NCBI GenBank assembly: GCA_029891385.1
Contig: CM057233.1
Location: 32,346,540-32,410,539, forward strand
Direction of reading: 5' to 3'
DNA length: 64,000 bases
From: Erythroxylum novogranatense
Lineage: Eukaryota > Streptophyta > Magnoliopsida > Malpighiales > Erythroxylaceae
Shown: one piece after another, positions 33,181 to 45,564 of the stretch
Numbering within the stretch: position 1 is the stretch's first letter
Layout: every line of letters begins with the position of its first letter
Notes under the pieces: model-generated
What the model saw: the letters and a program-made list of their open reading frames with translations, nothing else
Database searches by the model: none
Told to the model about the DNA's origin: nothing
Position numbers and translations under genes: made by a program

Positions 33181-34584
33181 TGGTCTATTTTTTCTGCAAG
33201 TGCACAAAATAGTCATAGTATTCACACAACGAATATTCTAAAGTCGTCTCCCTCAAGGACCAATTCCTTTACCAGTCAAATTAAATCTAATTATTGTATG
33301 TTATCATCTGCAAAAATTACTAAAAATGGATAGAGTAGGTTTTGATTGACCAATTACGAGTAACTAAAAACAAGACAAACAGAGAAAGGATCTAATTACT
33401 GATTTGGAAATAGGGAGAGGGGTTCACCAATTGAAAGATGTATTCGAACAATATGAATTCGATTGAATGTAGGCTAAAAAAACTGTAGCACTATTATACC
33501 CATATCCTTTCTCAAGGTACAATGGAGTATTCAGCTAGAAACATCCATTTCTCAATGTGATAATTCTCTAACCAAATCCATTAAGTATAAGCCACTTTAA
33601 GTTCTCACCCTAGCTTAGGTTATTTCTAACTTTAAACCTAAGATGTTCACCTTCCTAAGCATGAATCATGGTTAACTCTTCAACATACCCAATGATTCCT
33701 AAACAAACATCTATGGAGATCAAGCATAGAAACAATAATGAAGTTCAAGGAAGATGAATATAGCCCAGAAATTTTCATTAAAAACATTCAATCATCCATA
33801 TCATACAAAGCTCCCTTCCAATAGGCTACATCCCTCACCCTAAATGAGGTTTAGTTCCTGCACATTTCAACAAAATACATACATACAAGAATGCTCAACA
33901 TTTAGAAAGGGTAGAGAGAGAAAGCAACAGAGGAACAAGCATAAAAACTTCAAATCTTTTGGGTTCCTCCCAAAAATCCCCTTTCTTTTCCTTTTTGTTG
34001 TGCCTCCAGAAGTAGTTATCTTCCTGTTTTCGTTCAACCCCACCCTTTTAGGTATAAACAGTTGATGTTTATAGTTCACACACTCCAAAAAAACTGACTT
34101 TCCGAAATAGGGGTCTGCTGGCCGCTCTTGTTCGTTAAACGGACTTGTGTGTCCGTTTAACGGACCTTCTCAGGTCTAAAATGCCTTCTTGCCAGTTGAT
34201 GTCCGTTAAACGGACATGTGTGTCCGTTTAACGGACCTTCTTGGGTCTGAAATGCCTTCTTTCTAGTTGATGTCTGTTAAACGGACACGACTCATTTCAA
34301 CACTTCCACGCCTTTGACCGTCCATTTGTCATCATTTCTTCTAGGAGTCTTCTCGGAAGTTGTAGGGCTCGAAATTCTCCTTTCAATCATCTTAGATTGG
34401 CTTTGATCTGGCATCCCCAAAGGAAGTTATGCCCCTTTTTTTTTCCAAAATCAACTGATTGTACCTATCAAGTACAAAATCAAAATGTGAGCGAATTAAT
34501 TTAATAAAACTTCAATTCCAAGCAAAAATAAGTCAAATTGAATCTAAATCATTCCAAGATCATCTACAAAATTTTGACTTATCA
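33181..34584 (-). repeat. 5' LTR of element E
   Basis: 1404 bp; plus-strand ends TGGTCTATTTT...TTGACTTATCA. It matches the split left LTR along its length. It contains the palindrome cluster 34130-34286, starting 298 nt from the LTR's own 5' end (34584), and a weak TATA-like ACTATAAACA on the minus strand near 34070. Confidence 0.93.
34130..34286. repeat. Palindromic word cluster in the right LTR of E
   Basis: Five GTCCGTTWAACGGAC-type words (34130-34144 to 34272-34286), two pairs plus one single. One word fewer than the left LTR, so the array length has changed between the two LTRs of the same element. Confidence 0.9.
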
Positions 34585-34589
34585 GTTAT
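34585..34589. repeat. Target-site duplication of element E, right copy
   Basis: GTTAT, identical to 13083-13087. Confidence 0.88.
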
Positions 34590-36169
34590 AACAAGAAATC
34601 TAATTCTTAGACAAAAACAACAACAAAACATTAAAGATGTTGATGATTGGTCTTACAAGAGGATAAACGGTAGTATTTTCTTGTTCATGTGGCCATATCA
34701 ATTAATTGAATGTTAAGTGATTTTATTATTACAAATGTAATTTCTTAAATGGCTAAGTAAAAAGGTGTGGATTTTATTTTGAGAGGCATTCCTTTAATTA
34801 TTTAACAAAAATTTAATAAAATATGTTTTATTTATTTCATAATACATGCACCTTTTAAACTAATTATTATTACAAAACTAAATAAGCCTTTAGATTTAAA
34901 ATATCATTTATCCTAAATTATACAAATTAATTAAGTATAAGAAATATTGATATCATTTGAAATGTACAAAATCTTGCATTGATGGAATTGAATTAAAAGA
35001 TCTCTAGTATTAATCTCTAGTATTATCGTTGTTCTCCACAGTGGTTTCAAAATATTTTCCTTGGTTTTTTAATTTTTTTCTAAATTGGAACTTTTACGTT
35101 GATGGTTTAAAGTGGGCAGTACAATAAAAGTTGGATCCAGATTCTTTGAAGCAAAGGCACCATTGGCAAAGCGCATTCCATTTTCGGAATAAAAGTTGAA
35201 TTCCAATTCAATGCCACGAACTACAAGCACCAATGACTTTTATTCGTTTTTGAGTGTTGCGGTGGTCCAGCGCAACAAAATCGAAGGATACGAATATATT
35301 TCCCTGGAGAACTACGGACAGATAATTTATCCTCTTGAATTTAATATTGAAGTTATCATCAATTTTTTATTTAGGGCGGGGTGCGTTGATTGTTCAATAA
35401 GCAAATATTGAAATGCGTCATGAAACAATTATATCAGAAAGAAAATCAAAACGATAATAGATTAACTAGAAGAAGACACTACTTGCAATGCGTCATGAAA
35501 CAATTATTGCACCATTCACTACTATATTTTTAATAATTTCAAAAATGAAAAAAATGGATGATTTATTATTTTAATTATTTTGAAACCCTTAAATTTTAAA
35601 ACATTTTTATTTGAAACTAATGATATTATAAACAAGATTTAACTTTCATTTTAGTATTGAAATAGTCAAAAGCATAAATGTCAAAATTGTAATCTTAACA
35701 ATCTTATTATAATAAATTGCACATTAATTCATATTTTATTTTATTTTTCAATTTTTGTTTGAGGTTTAAATCTTATAAATATTTTTGCAAATTTAGGCTA
35801 ACAATTTTCAAAATAACTGCAAGAGGTTTAATGAATTTATGAAAATTTTGTACACGATTCATCTTATCGTGTTAACATATATTATACAAACTTTCATCTT
35901 AAAAATTTGAAAATTGTATGCTTCTTAAAATATTGAAAGCATGAAAAATATCCGTCCTTTTTAGTGTCTAATATGATATTTTCTAGTAAAATTATTTAAT
36001 GAATGGATATTAAAATTAAAAAAAGATTCAAATTGATATTAAGGCGGGGTAGAAGATATAAACGTGCATGTACTTATATTAAATGGAATTTGAAAGTATG
36101 ACCATTTGGAATGATTGTCGAAAGGCTAAAAGCAGAATTTTAGTGATAACTTCTTTTCTTTCTTGTAAA
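34590..36169. other. AT-rich DNA without recognised features
   Basis: No gene supported. The 21-nt phrase beginning AATGCGTCATGAAACAATTA occurs twice (near 35412 and 35486). A 71-codon plus-strand frame at 35196-35411 has no recognisable motif. This is probably the host DNA, with the old element D, that elements inserted into. Confidence 0.5.
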
Positions 36170-37485
36170 AGGAAAGAAGAAAGGGTATTAATAAAGAATG
36201 AAAACAAAGCTTACAACATTGTCTAGGAGATACCCTTTAACGCCAGGGAAGTGTAATGTTTTTAAACTAATCAAACACACATAAGGAGAACACTATATTA
36301 ATAACTAAAGAAGGTTCAACCTGCCAAGGATTTAGCTTAAAAACTGAGCTATTTGATGCTGTTAAGAGTTTCAGAGATGAGAATATCTATATGTTTCGAC
36401 TGACTTCAAACCTCCTAACATTCCATTCTTTCCATATGGTTTGAACACACATACTAATAGCTACGATATGGGGTAACTTCATGGGAGTTCTTTGAGTAGC
36501 TAGACACTGGACAACACTGAAGAAAGTAGTAAATTGATTAGGTCATTGGCAACTCAGTTGAATAGCTCTCCAAACCCAATGAGTCCTCTCACACGTGAAA
36601 AATAGATGATCTCATGTTTCTTCTTGAGTAAAAAAGAAGGGACAATGGGTATTGATGTTTAAGTAACTAAGTCGTAATAGGTCCCTTATGAGTTTATTTG
36701 ATAGGAGGTGGGTAGGCCTGTTAAACCAGTAGAACATATGTTGATTAAGTGAGGGAGGATATGAAGGTTGCAAGTGTTTGAGGTTCCTTGGAAAATGCCA
36801 ACTATCACCATTTATAAAGGATTCCATTTTGGTATGCAGAGGGAGATCAATAGGAGGTCTGTGCAGTTGTTGTGTATAGATAAGAGTTCCTTCGCCCGTC
36901 TAATTATCAAACCCTAGGAAAATTAACTTTCCATTGCCAATGGTGCAAGTCATATAGTCCTGTACAAGATTTCTTAGATGCAGTAATTCATTCAGAAAAT
37001 ATATATTACTTGCAGACATACATACAACCCAGATGCTTTACACTTTAAGAAAATAGGAATGGATCCACCTTAGCCATAAAAATTTTCTATTTTTGATAAT
37101 CCACCATAATCGCTTTAATATAACAGAAGTAATATTGAGTCCTTTGTCTTTTGGGTAGAAAATGTTAGTCCTTTTAATTTTTACACTTCCTTTAACTCTC
37201 ATTGATTAATTCCATAAGAAGTCTTTGAATGTACTTTCTATTACCTTGATGACCCCTTTGGAAAGGAATATATATGAGCTCCAATAGATAAGTTAGAATT
37301 TGATAAGTTAAGAAGAAATTTGATAAGTTAGAATTTCCTTGTAAACGATAAGAATTTATTCACCCAGGAGCCTATTCTTCTCTTAATTTTATCTATAATT
37401 TGAGTGCATGCGATGTCAGTAAGTCTTGTTGATAAAGCCAGAAGATCTAAGTATATCAAGGGTGGTGCTTTCTCTACCATTTAAA
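36170..37485 (-). pseudogene. 5'-truncated LINE (L1-type plant) remnant
   Basis: Minus-strand pieces in consistent order, across several frames: IYLDLLALSTRL and IIDKIKRRIGSWVNKFLS (end of RT/thumb), LSKGVIKVIESTFKDFLWN, FYPKDKGLNI, WIHSYFLK, YMTCTIGNGK, then the zf-RVT-type region CPFFFTQEET and DHLFFTCERTHWVWRAIQL, and ISMCVQTIWKEWNVRRFE. This is the usual C-terminal half of plant LINE ORF2. Upstream of 37485 the similarity stops, so the copy is 5'-truncated, as is typical for LINEs. The longest surviving frame is 36827-36612. The 3' end lies near 36170 in an A/T-rich stretch. Many stops; inactive. Confidence 0.75.
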
Positions 37486-39667
37486 AATTAAATGAATTAT
37501 TTTTTAGTAAGAGTATAATTAAAAGTTTTGGTTTAGCCTTTTAGTCATAGATGAAAGATGAGTGAAGTTTTACCGTTTTATATTAGGTATAGCGAAAGAA
37601 AAGTTGACAACACTTACTCAGACTTAGGATTAAATTCATTTTCTATAAAATTATATAAAAATTTTAAAAAATTTGTAACCCAATATAAATGCTATATTTT
37701 AGGAAAACAAATTCAAAAATTCCTAAGCTTTTAATTTTTTTAATTTAGTGTCTAACCTCTTACAAATTTCAATTAAGTGACTAATCTTTCAAAGTCTGTC
37801 CAACCCAATTCAAAATATTGCCTTTGTTATTTTTTGTATATAATGTGAGATATCCACTAAATGTAAGATAAGATTCCATTCGTTATTAAAATTATAAAAC
37901 TAATGAAGATAATACTTTAAACTAAGTTGTACAAGTCTCTTAAGGTTTTTCACCAAACTAGAAATTTTAAAAGTTTAAAATTGAATTAAGAAACCCGAGA
38001 AGATTAAACAGTTTTGAATTTATTATCTCTTATATTTAAGGAGAAGTATGTTTTTATCCTTTTATATTACATAACTTTATATTGTTAGAACACATTTTAT
38101 TTAAGTTCATTGTGGTTTCGGTCTTATTTAGGCATCTTTCCTTATAATCTTTTAAAAATTAAAGCTGTTGAGGGAGTGAAAACTTGAATTACGAACTTAG
38201 GAATGATTCCTTAAGAGATTAAATCAAACCTAATTGATAAATAGATTAGATGTCTCATAGGAAAACCATCTATCAAAACTGTCTACATAAAGTCTTGTAA
38301 ACTCAATTGAACAAATGTAGAGTGGTCATAATGTTAGCTTCATATTAGCTTATACATCTAAATTTTCACTTGATCAACTTCTTTTCTAGCAGTGGAAACT
38401 AGTTGCGTTCCTTCCTAGAATACACTTACTTCTCTAACACTATCGACTATCCATGCTTAATGCTCAAGCCACCATCTTTTATCTATGCTAATAATGAAAA
38501 GCTTATTATCAAAGTTGGAAAAAAAGCGATTTATTTGGTCCAAAAGAGAGAGTTGTAGAAGAAGATCCTGATGTCTAGACTTTTTTATTTTGATAAGTAT
38601 CCTAATATTCATTTCTCTTTAAGGGGAATATATAAACTAGTTGAGAGTAACCTTCAAGAGGATGAGGTCTCTTTCCTTTTAAAAATTTCATTTTAGAAGC
38701 TCAATTAATAATCTGTGACGTTAGTCTTGTAAAAAGACCATCAATAAAATATAGGTAAAAATCACTTATTTAGAAAAGGAAGGATCAACTTATCATACTC
38801 TCTTCCCACATTTGATTATCGTATATGGTTTCCCTTTTATCACAACTGTGAATGAAGTAGTTATGATACATCATTCAATCCAATTGATGAATTTAAGGTG
38901 AAAACTAAAAGTCCTGAAAGATTGTAATATGAAATCCAAACTAATTAAGTAAAATGCCTTATGAAAATAAATTTTCTAACAAATTTATTAACATAATACT
39001 TCATTTGGTTTCATTTGAACAAATATTGGCAAGAATGTTGTCACCTATATTCGTTCCTTTAATATAGGCTCCTTAATAATTATAGCTCGTAAAGTTTAAT
39101 AAAAACTTTAGTCGGATGGCTAAGATTTTGGAAACAATTTTGTAAATTGTATTATGGTGAGGATATTGGCACAAAATCTATGAGAGAATTAAGGTTAAGC
39201 TTTTTAAAAGGTAGAGAAATTTGAAATTTTTTGAGAGAATTAAGGTTAAGCTTTTTGAGAGACAGAGAAATTTGAGTTTTATTTAATTTCTAGAGAAGTT
39301 TACTAGAGTTAAAGATCTCCGATTATATATTGATAGTTTGATTTCTAACTAGGCTACAGGCTTTTTTGAAAAAGAAAGTAGTCAAACCTTCAAGACTAGG
39401 AGCTTTGCTAAAGATGATGCTCTTTAGATAACACTCTATATTACTAGAGTTGATGGACCTAATAAGCCTTAGTAATAGACTGAAACATGAACAAGGAGAG
39501 TTGCTATGAAGAAGAGTAGGTCTTATTAAAGAGACCTATGATTTCTTAAAGTAAAAAAAAAAAGGCACCTTTTTTAAGATCCTAGTGTTAATAAATTCTC
39601 TTACCATTATCTTTGACCAAGTCAATGATTTTGTTAATCTTTCAACTAGTAAAGATGAATTCAAATA
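37486..39667. other. AT-rich DNA without recognised features
   Basis: About 2.2 kb with no supported gene on either strand and no recognised transposon motif, apart from the tandem duplication at 39181-39283. Confidence 0.5.
39181..39283. repeat. Tandem duplication, 51-bp period
   Basis: Two copies of a 51-bp unit starting TGAGAGAATTAAGGTTAAGC, with a few differences in the second half. Confidence 0.8.
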
Positions 39668-41249
39668 ATTAATGTAGCGCCCCCTCACCGTAGGGTACAC
39701 ATCGGGACGCCCGAAGGTCGCTCCGACACGTATCCCACGATAAAGGTGCACTACCAGAAAATTTCCGCTAATAATCCACATGGCATCGCAATAATTAAAA
39801 CCATAATATATCAGTAATCAGTAACTTTTAAAATCCAAAAATAATCTTGATACAGTCATCCAATATCAGAATAGACAAGTCTATATGTCCCCTAAACAAA
39901 ACCAAAAAGGAAACTGATACAAGCATCTATCCTAAGTCATCCTCAAAAGTCCAACCCGGTGACCGACATTGTGTGCTATCGCTTCTCACAAAGACGCCAG
40001 ACGGCAGAAAAGACTATCTCGAGCTAGAGTCTACTCTATCGATCCTGAAAAATTAGATGCAATTTTGGGTGAGTTTGCGAACTCAGTGAGAAACCATCAT
40101 CGATGGTTCACTCAAATCATGCATTACGCAGATTGCATACAGCACGGCACAGTAAGATACAATTAGTGTATAACAATTTACAGTAACCTATAGCAGTTTG
40201 CAGTATCAATTAACAATTTACAATAGCATGTAACAATTTGCAATCTCTCACATCATCACATAATTCAGTAAGTGTCGCAATTCAATCAGTCAAGTGTATA
40301 CAATGCATATGAGACTCTTTTCCGTTATTCATGTTGTGCCCAAGTGCTCATCGGTGTTCGATGGGGACGCGTCGAGATTTCTCCCCGGGCTCGAGTCCGG
40401 TCAAGATCAAAGGTTTGAGCTCGAGGCTCTTTTCGATGATAATAGCAACTTGGGTCACATATCCATTATCGATCATGCATTTATGCATGTGATGCGATGT
40501 TCGATAATTGTTGTATGGCTATAAAGCCCAGTATTGCATTTCTCAGTATCATGCAGTAGTCCAATCCAATACAGTAAAAGCATGCCATTTGATCATGTAC
40601 ATTTCAGTAATCATGCAATTTCACGTTGGCAAGTAATTCACATTGAGCATTTAAACAATCAGGAATTTGAGAAACCAACTAGGTTACTCACCTGTTACTT
40701 CCGAGCTACTGCCTGGAAGTTCCAACAATATCTGTGGAATGACGATCCAACGACGCCTCTATAACATTTAAATACAGTCCCATTACCTGATGCTCAATTA
40801 AATAATTTAGTGATGCATATGTCTCGATGAAATTATGTACAATGCATGTTCACGATTTTCGGCGCTAAAGCTCAATTTGGAACTTTTAGGCTCAATTCTA
40901 ACTCTTCGCTCAATTGATCGACAATAATTGATTCAATCCTAAAATCCAGTTCAATTTTCTCAATTCATACTCCTTATAGCAATTCCCTATCCATTGGGTC
41001 AAAACCTCTATTGAAAATGCCAATTAAAACTCCAATTGTCCCAATTCAATACTTAGGTCACACTATTAACCATAATTGACCTTATTCTCTATAAATCAAT
41101 ACCACTTAAATTAAATTCTAACTTCAATAATTATCCTCATTTGTAGACCTCTTTTCCTAGTTCATAATGAATCAAGAATCACCTCAATCGGAGATCTATA
41201 CCATAAGTTATGTCCAATAAACTAAAAATTAATCCAATCAGAAATGTCC

Positions 41250-41483
41250 CTCGCCGCGACCTTGCGGCCTTCGTCGCGACGCACAGAAGGTCGCTCCCCG
41301 CGGTGTGAAGGACGCTCACCGCGGTGTGCATCCTCTTCGCGGCTCGCCGCGACGTAGGCAAAAATGTTCGCCGCGGCGTGAAACCATACGCGCCGCCATG
41401 GCTCATTGCTCGCCGCAATGAAAGCACTTAATTACAAGGTCATGGCGAGGTCGCGCCAGACGTCATGACGCTTGGTCGCGCCA
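41250..41483. repeat. GC-rich palindromic word cluster in solo LTR G
   Basis: A CpG-dense island in an AT-rich LTR, built from variants of CGCCGCG, CCGCGGTGTG and GGTCGC repeated about every 20-30 nt, e.g. TCGCCGCGAC (41251, 41344), CCGCGGTGTG (41298, 41320) and CGCCGCGGCGTG (41370). Many words are self-complementary. Confidence 0.8.
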
Positions 41484-41878
41484 CCGTCTTCTCCGATCGT
41501 TTTTCGTCCATTTCTCACTCGAAAACCTCCATTAACACTCTCAACTACCCAAATCAACCATAATAAATGCCATAAATGCATCAGAAACCATTAATAACAA
41601 CTTTAAAGCCATAAATACTTACCAATCAAGCTCAAATCCACAAATCTATCAAAATCACCGTAAACCCTAAAATCCTTCAAAATCCACGATTAACCACTCA
41701 CTAATCTTCTCAACCTTCATCCTCCACAAGAATCAAGTTAGCCATACATAATAAGAGGAAAACCACAAGAAATAGTCGAGATCTCTTACCAACGAAAGGG
41801 ATCGACGTTCACCGTGGGAGGAGGAAGAGAAGAAGCTAGCTTTTTGCCTTAAGAAAATCCTCAATTTCCAATCTAAGC

Positions 41879-41886
41879 TATTTATA
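41879..41886 (-). promoter_or_regulatory. TATA box of solo LTR G
   Basis: Minus strand TATAAATA in CTATAAATAGC, about 500 nt from the LTR's 5' end at 42384; a plausible LTR promoter, upstream of the GC-rich word cluster. Confidence 0.5.
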
Positions 41887-42532
41887 GACATAGGTCTCCA
41901 AATCAGTTCAATTTTCAGTCTCTAAATTTCAATGGCTCAACATTTTTATTTCCTAACAGTATAACTCTAATTTTTCCATTGCCATTGGACAATTCTTTCA
42001 GTACTATACAGTCAATAGGTCTGTCGCTCGAAAATTTCCAGTCTGGACATTTTCTCCCGAATTTTCCAAAATTTTCTTATAAGTCACCATCAATAGCCAA
42101 TCACTCTTAAATTATTCCAGATCAGTCATTCAAGCCCAATTACTCCTAATTTCTCAATTAATCACGATCCAGTCAATTTCCAGTTCCCAATCCAATCAAT
42201 TCATACTCACAATTAAAATGCTGGAAAATCATGAATGCATGTACCTATGAATAAGTGCATATGCAATAAACCTGTTCCTCTATAATTAGAGGCCAGTAAC
42301 ATAATCAATTAGTGAATGCAATGAAACCTATCAGTCCGTCCCAATTTATCAGAATACCCTTGCTAGCAGTAACGGGATTTTACAATTAACTACAATTTTT
42401 CCCTCGTTACGTAACCAATGAATTCATGATTTCTATTTTAGTAATGAGTTGTAAGCCTTAAGGCTCAGTTTCAAGCTTACAGTTGCTCTTAGGATCCAAG
42501 TGGGGTTCAACCTGAGCGTTATTGGGAATGCT

Positions 42533-43211
42533 TGTAATTTCCTTAATGTCAAGACTCTTATTTTTTATTGGGAAATATACAAATCTTGCATTAATGGATT
42601 CGCATAATATATATTATATTTTTGTAAAATAAATTTAATTATTTTTGTGTTAAAAACTTGATGGATATAATAGGATTTTAAGTGTCTAAATTGGCTTGTC
42701 AGTACGTAGTGGGAGCTTTATTACGCACCTTAGATCTACATGAAAGGATAAAAAATGAAGGTAATCCGGAATACATGGATTTCGGTTCCATCTCTGATTC
42801 CAATGCCGATTCTGAGCTTCAAACGACTCCGAATCTCCCGAAGCCTTTAGTGGAAAGTGCTCACCGATTCACGGGCAAGGCCTTTCTACAAGTCTCACAA
42901 GTTCTGAGCTTCCCTAACGGGTCAAGAATCCTTATGCTCGTGAACGTTCTATTGAGTAACTGTAGGAGATCTTACCTTTATATAGCTTCCATATCGGGCT
43001 TCCCCATCACAAGGCCGATATGGACCCGATCCACACTAATTGGGACCCATTTTCTACCCAAATTTCAACCCATTAATCTAGATCATTTTTTGGGCCACTT
43101 TATTATCTTTATCTAGATCAAATGACGTAACTTAACTGGTAATTTGTTTAAAAACCAAAATTGCAATTAATGTTAGTCCAACTTTATGAGACATGGACAA
43201 AATGTCTTACA
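42533..43211 (-). repeat. Ty1/copia LTR, 3' copy (element H)
   Basis: On the minus strand the purine tract CCAAAGGAGAGAT is followed by TGTAAGACATTTTG, a polypurine tract/LTR start. A TATA box TATATAAA lies at 42977-42984 (minus). The left end at TGTAATTTCC is a guess from matching TGTAA termini. The plus-strand frame across this region is not a gene. Confidence 0.55.
42977..42984 (-). promoter_or_regulatory. TATA box of LTR H
   Basis: TATATAAA on the minus strand (context GCTATATAAAGG), placed about 230 nt from the LTR start. Confidence 0.4.
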
Positions 43212-45559
43212 ATCTCTCCTTTGGACTAGCATTAATTGCAGTAAATTCTAGTTTTAAAAAAATTTAAAAACCTGGTTAAGCCATGCAACTGTATAGTCGA
43301 CTAAGTTTTAAACATAAAACATTTGATTCAAAGATAACGAAAGTCAATCATTTTGTCCCGCAAGGCTTTCGGTATTGAAAAGCATCAAATGCATGTGTCC
43401 TGTGTGACACAGATCTAATACAATCACGAATACCTAATACCTCACGAACATGAATGTGAAAATAAAGTGTGGCAAACTACGATGATACCTTTATGATCTA
43501 ATTGTATCATCTTCGTTTGTAGGTCTCAATTTTTCCAGCTTTATGGTAAACTGCATTAGAGAAATCATGTTTTCTCTCACCAAATGTTAAATAGCATTAG
43601 AGAAAACATTTATGTTCTCCAACTGAATGCTAAACTGCATTAGAGAACCTTTATGGAACTTATATCCCCCTATGTCATGTAAAACTTTATAGATATCTAT
43701 GTTAAAATGTATGCGTCTAAATGATAAAGGCACAAGGTCAATCTGTATATATACCCAATGATCTTCAAATGCTTAAGATTGACATAAATCTTAAGACTTT
43801 CATACATACTATGGCAATGTATGATGACACACAATGCTGAGGATAAATGATGATCATCTTTAACAATGAACCATCATACTATCATAATACTTTAAATTGT
43901 ACGAATGTACATGGAACAAACATAACGATCCCCTAATAGGCAGTGCATAACGACATCAAAACACCCATACTGTATACTTGTGTTATAAACATAAGTGGGT
44001 GAAGTCCTTTAGTTAAAGGATCGACTCGCAATTCCTCAGTCCTTAAATGCTCCAAACCTTAATTTCACTTTTCATGTCAACACCTTTATGACCAAATAAT
44101 TGATCTTTTACTGCTATGACCCTTTGATATTCTTTGTTGTCATTAAACAAAACTGTAAGACGAATGTCACAGTAAAACCAGATGCGTCTAGCCACTAAAT
44201 GGACCACAGACCACTCAAAAATCAAATTTCTTAGTTAAACCGTCTGCGAAGCAGCCCCTTAACATGCACTCTGCATGCTTAGTCGAGGAAGTTACTCGTG
44301 TCTCTATGACACACTTCTACGACATTATACCATCTGCAAATTTGAACTATAACCTTAAGTGAACTTTCGATCATCCGAACACATAACTAACTTTAAATTT
44401 GAATTCCCTACGAGGTTTAGTCCGTTGATTTTTCCATATGTCTATATATAATCCTTAAGCCCTTCAAGTATCTCAATATTCATTAGACTGTATTCCAAAA
44501 GTCTATAACTGGATTAACCAGATATAGACCAAACAGTCAAACAGTGATTGCAATATCGTATCTAGTACATAGCCAAGCATACATTAGCTATCCACCGTAC
44601 TAAAATACGGAACATTCCTCATAATCTCTCTCTTCACTTTATTCTTTGGGTACTGTACCAGAGATTATCTCTCACTGTGAGAGACAGGTGTTACGACAGG
44701 TTTACTGTCAACCGTATTAAACCCTTGTAACACATATTTAATGTATGCATTCTTTGAGAGATCTATTGAGTGTTGAGATATGCCCTGGTGAATCCAAATA
44801 CCTAGGACAACAAATGTTATACTAACGTCCTCATGTCAAGGTTCTTGACCAAAAGCTATTTATCCTTGTACAATATGATCAAGTGACTTAATGTGAACAA
44901 TTTACGATCCTCATGCAGTGATAGAAAGATAAACTTTCTCCCTTTAACTACATAGTACAGGCATCCTTTGACTTTATTTCCATGAAACCGAAAGAGACCA
45001 TAACCTCACCAATTGTAAGGTATCACCTTCAGGAGGTTTATTGTAGCCTATATATTGATCTGCATAACTCGCAAACCATGTGAATACTGTCCGGATCCTG
45101 GGATCCTACAGATTGTACCGTATAGACCACTTCATAAAGGTTTTTACTCAGGAAGATGGTTTTGACAGCCATCTGGTGTAACTCTATATCATCATAAGCT
45201 TCAATTGCTTTTATCACTCAAAATATATCCTATGAGGATACGAGAGAAAAGGAAACACAAAGCCAGCCTTTTTTCCCTTATGCAGTTGTGCAAGCCCATA
45301 AACCGTTAAACTTTATCCTGAAATCCTTTAGGTCTCAAACTTTATTTACAACTGACAAGCTTACAATTCCTGATGGAAATCAACTAGCTCCTAGACCTTA
45401 CTATGCTTCATGGCTTGCATCTCATCATTCATCGCATCCCACCACATATCTGCATTCGGTCCAAAAATAACTTCTGTAAAAGTAACTGGATCCGTAATAT
45501 GTTTAATAACATAGTCTAGTACACCTGATAGACTATATTGTTAGATGGGATAGCAGGTC
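43212..45559 (-). pseudogene. Element H copia pol, heavily decayed (RT and RNase H)
   Basis: Minus-strand translation gives, in the correct order across frames: WWDAMNDEMQAMKHSKV*ELV (RT start near 45450, stop at an expected Trp), ELHQMAVKTIFLSKNLYEVV (near 45190), FGFMEIKSKDAC, GRKFIFLSL, a GIWIHQGISQHSIDLSKNA stretch and YIKYVLQGFNTVDSKP (near 44760), and at the RNase H end LEHLRTEELRVDPLTKGL (about 44000-44055). This is a copia RT/RNase H of the Tork/Angela-like kind. Stops and frameshifts are frequent and no long frame survives. After about 43985 the sequence is a 3' untranslated part leading to the polypurine tract and LTR H. The upstream part is cut at 45564 by insertion of element I. 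Confidence 0.72.
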
Positions 45560-45564
45560 ATCTC

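Larger units (their letters stand above)
13088..34584 (-). mobile_element. Athila-like Ty3/gypsy retrotransposon with extra 3' ORF (element E)
   Basis: Complete outline in minus orientation: 5' LTR 33181-34584, tRNA-Asp primer site 33157-33174, gag, protease, RT, RNase H, integrase, a non-coding stretch, a separate ORF (26636-25605), a 3' untranslated part, polypurine tract (23942-23956) and 3' LTR (13088-14263 continued at 23681-23941). It is flanked by perfect TSDs GTTAT. The 3' LTR is split by the SIRE-like element E2; without that insert and one TSD copy the element is about 12.1 kb, within the range known for Athila-type elements. All genes carry stops or deletions, so it is non-functional. 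Confidence 0.93.
39673..42384 (-). mobile_element. Solo LTR of a Tekay-like chromovirus (G)
   Basis: 2712-bp LTR from TGTAGCGCCCCC to GGGATTTTACA, flanked on both sides by ATTAA (39668-39672 and 42385-42389), with no internal region: a textbook solo LTR left by recombination between two LTRs. Its end (TGTAGCGCC on plus) matches the inverse of the end of LTR I (GGGCGCTACA, 49348), and it shares the 'gaactcagtgag ... atcgatgg' block with I and I2. The minus-strand TATA box at 41879-41886 gives the orientation. Confidence 0.92.

Noticed and set aside
33844..34065. Two matching small frames (13761-13967 and 33844-34065) that look conserved
   Set aside because: They are conserved only because they lie in the two LTR copies of element E, antisense to it.
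35196..35411. 71-codon plus-strand frame in low-copy-looking DNA
   Set aside because: No motif, no splice or promoter support, AT-rich surroundings; cannot be told from chance.
42682..43116. 144-codon plus-strand open frame
   Set aside because: Lies antisense within a copia LTR with a TATA box on the other strand; no recognisable domain.
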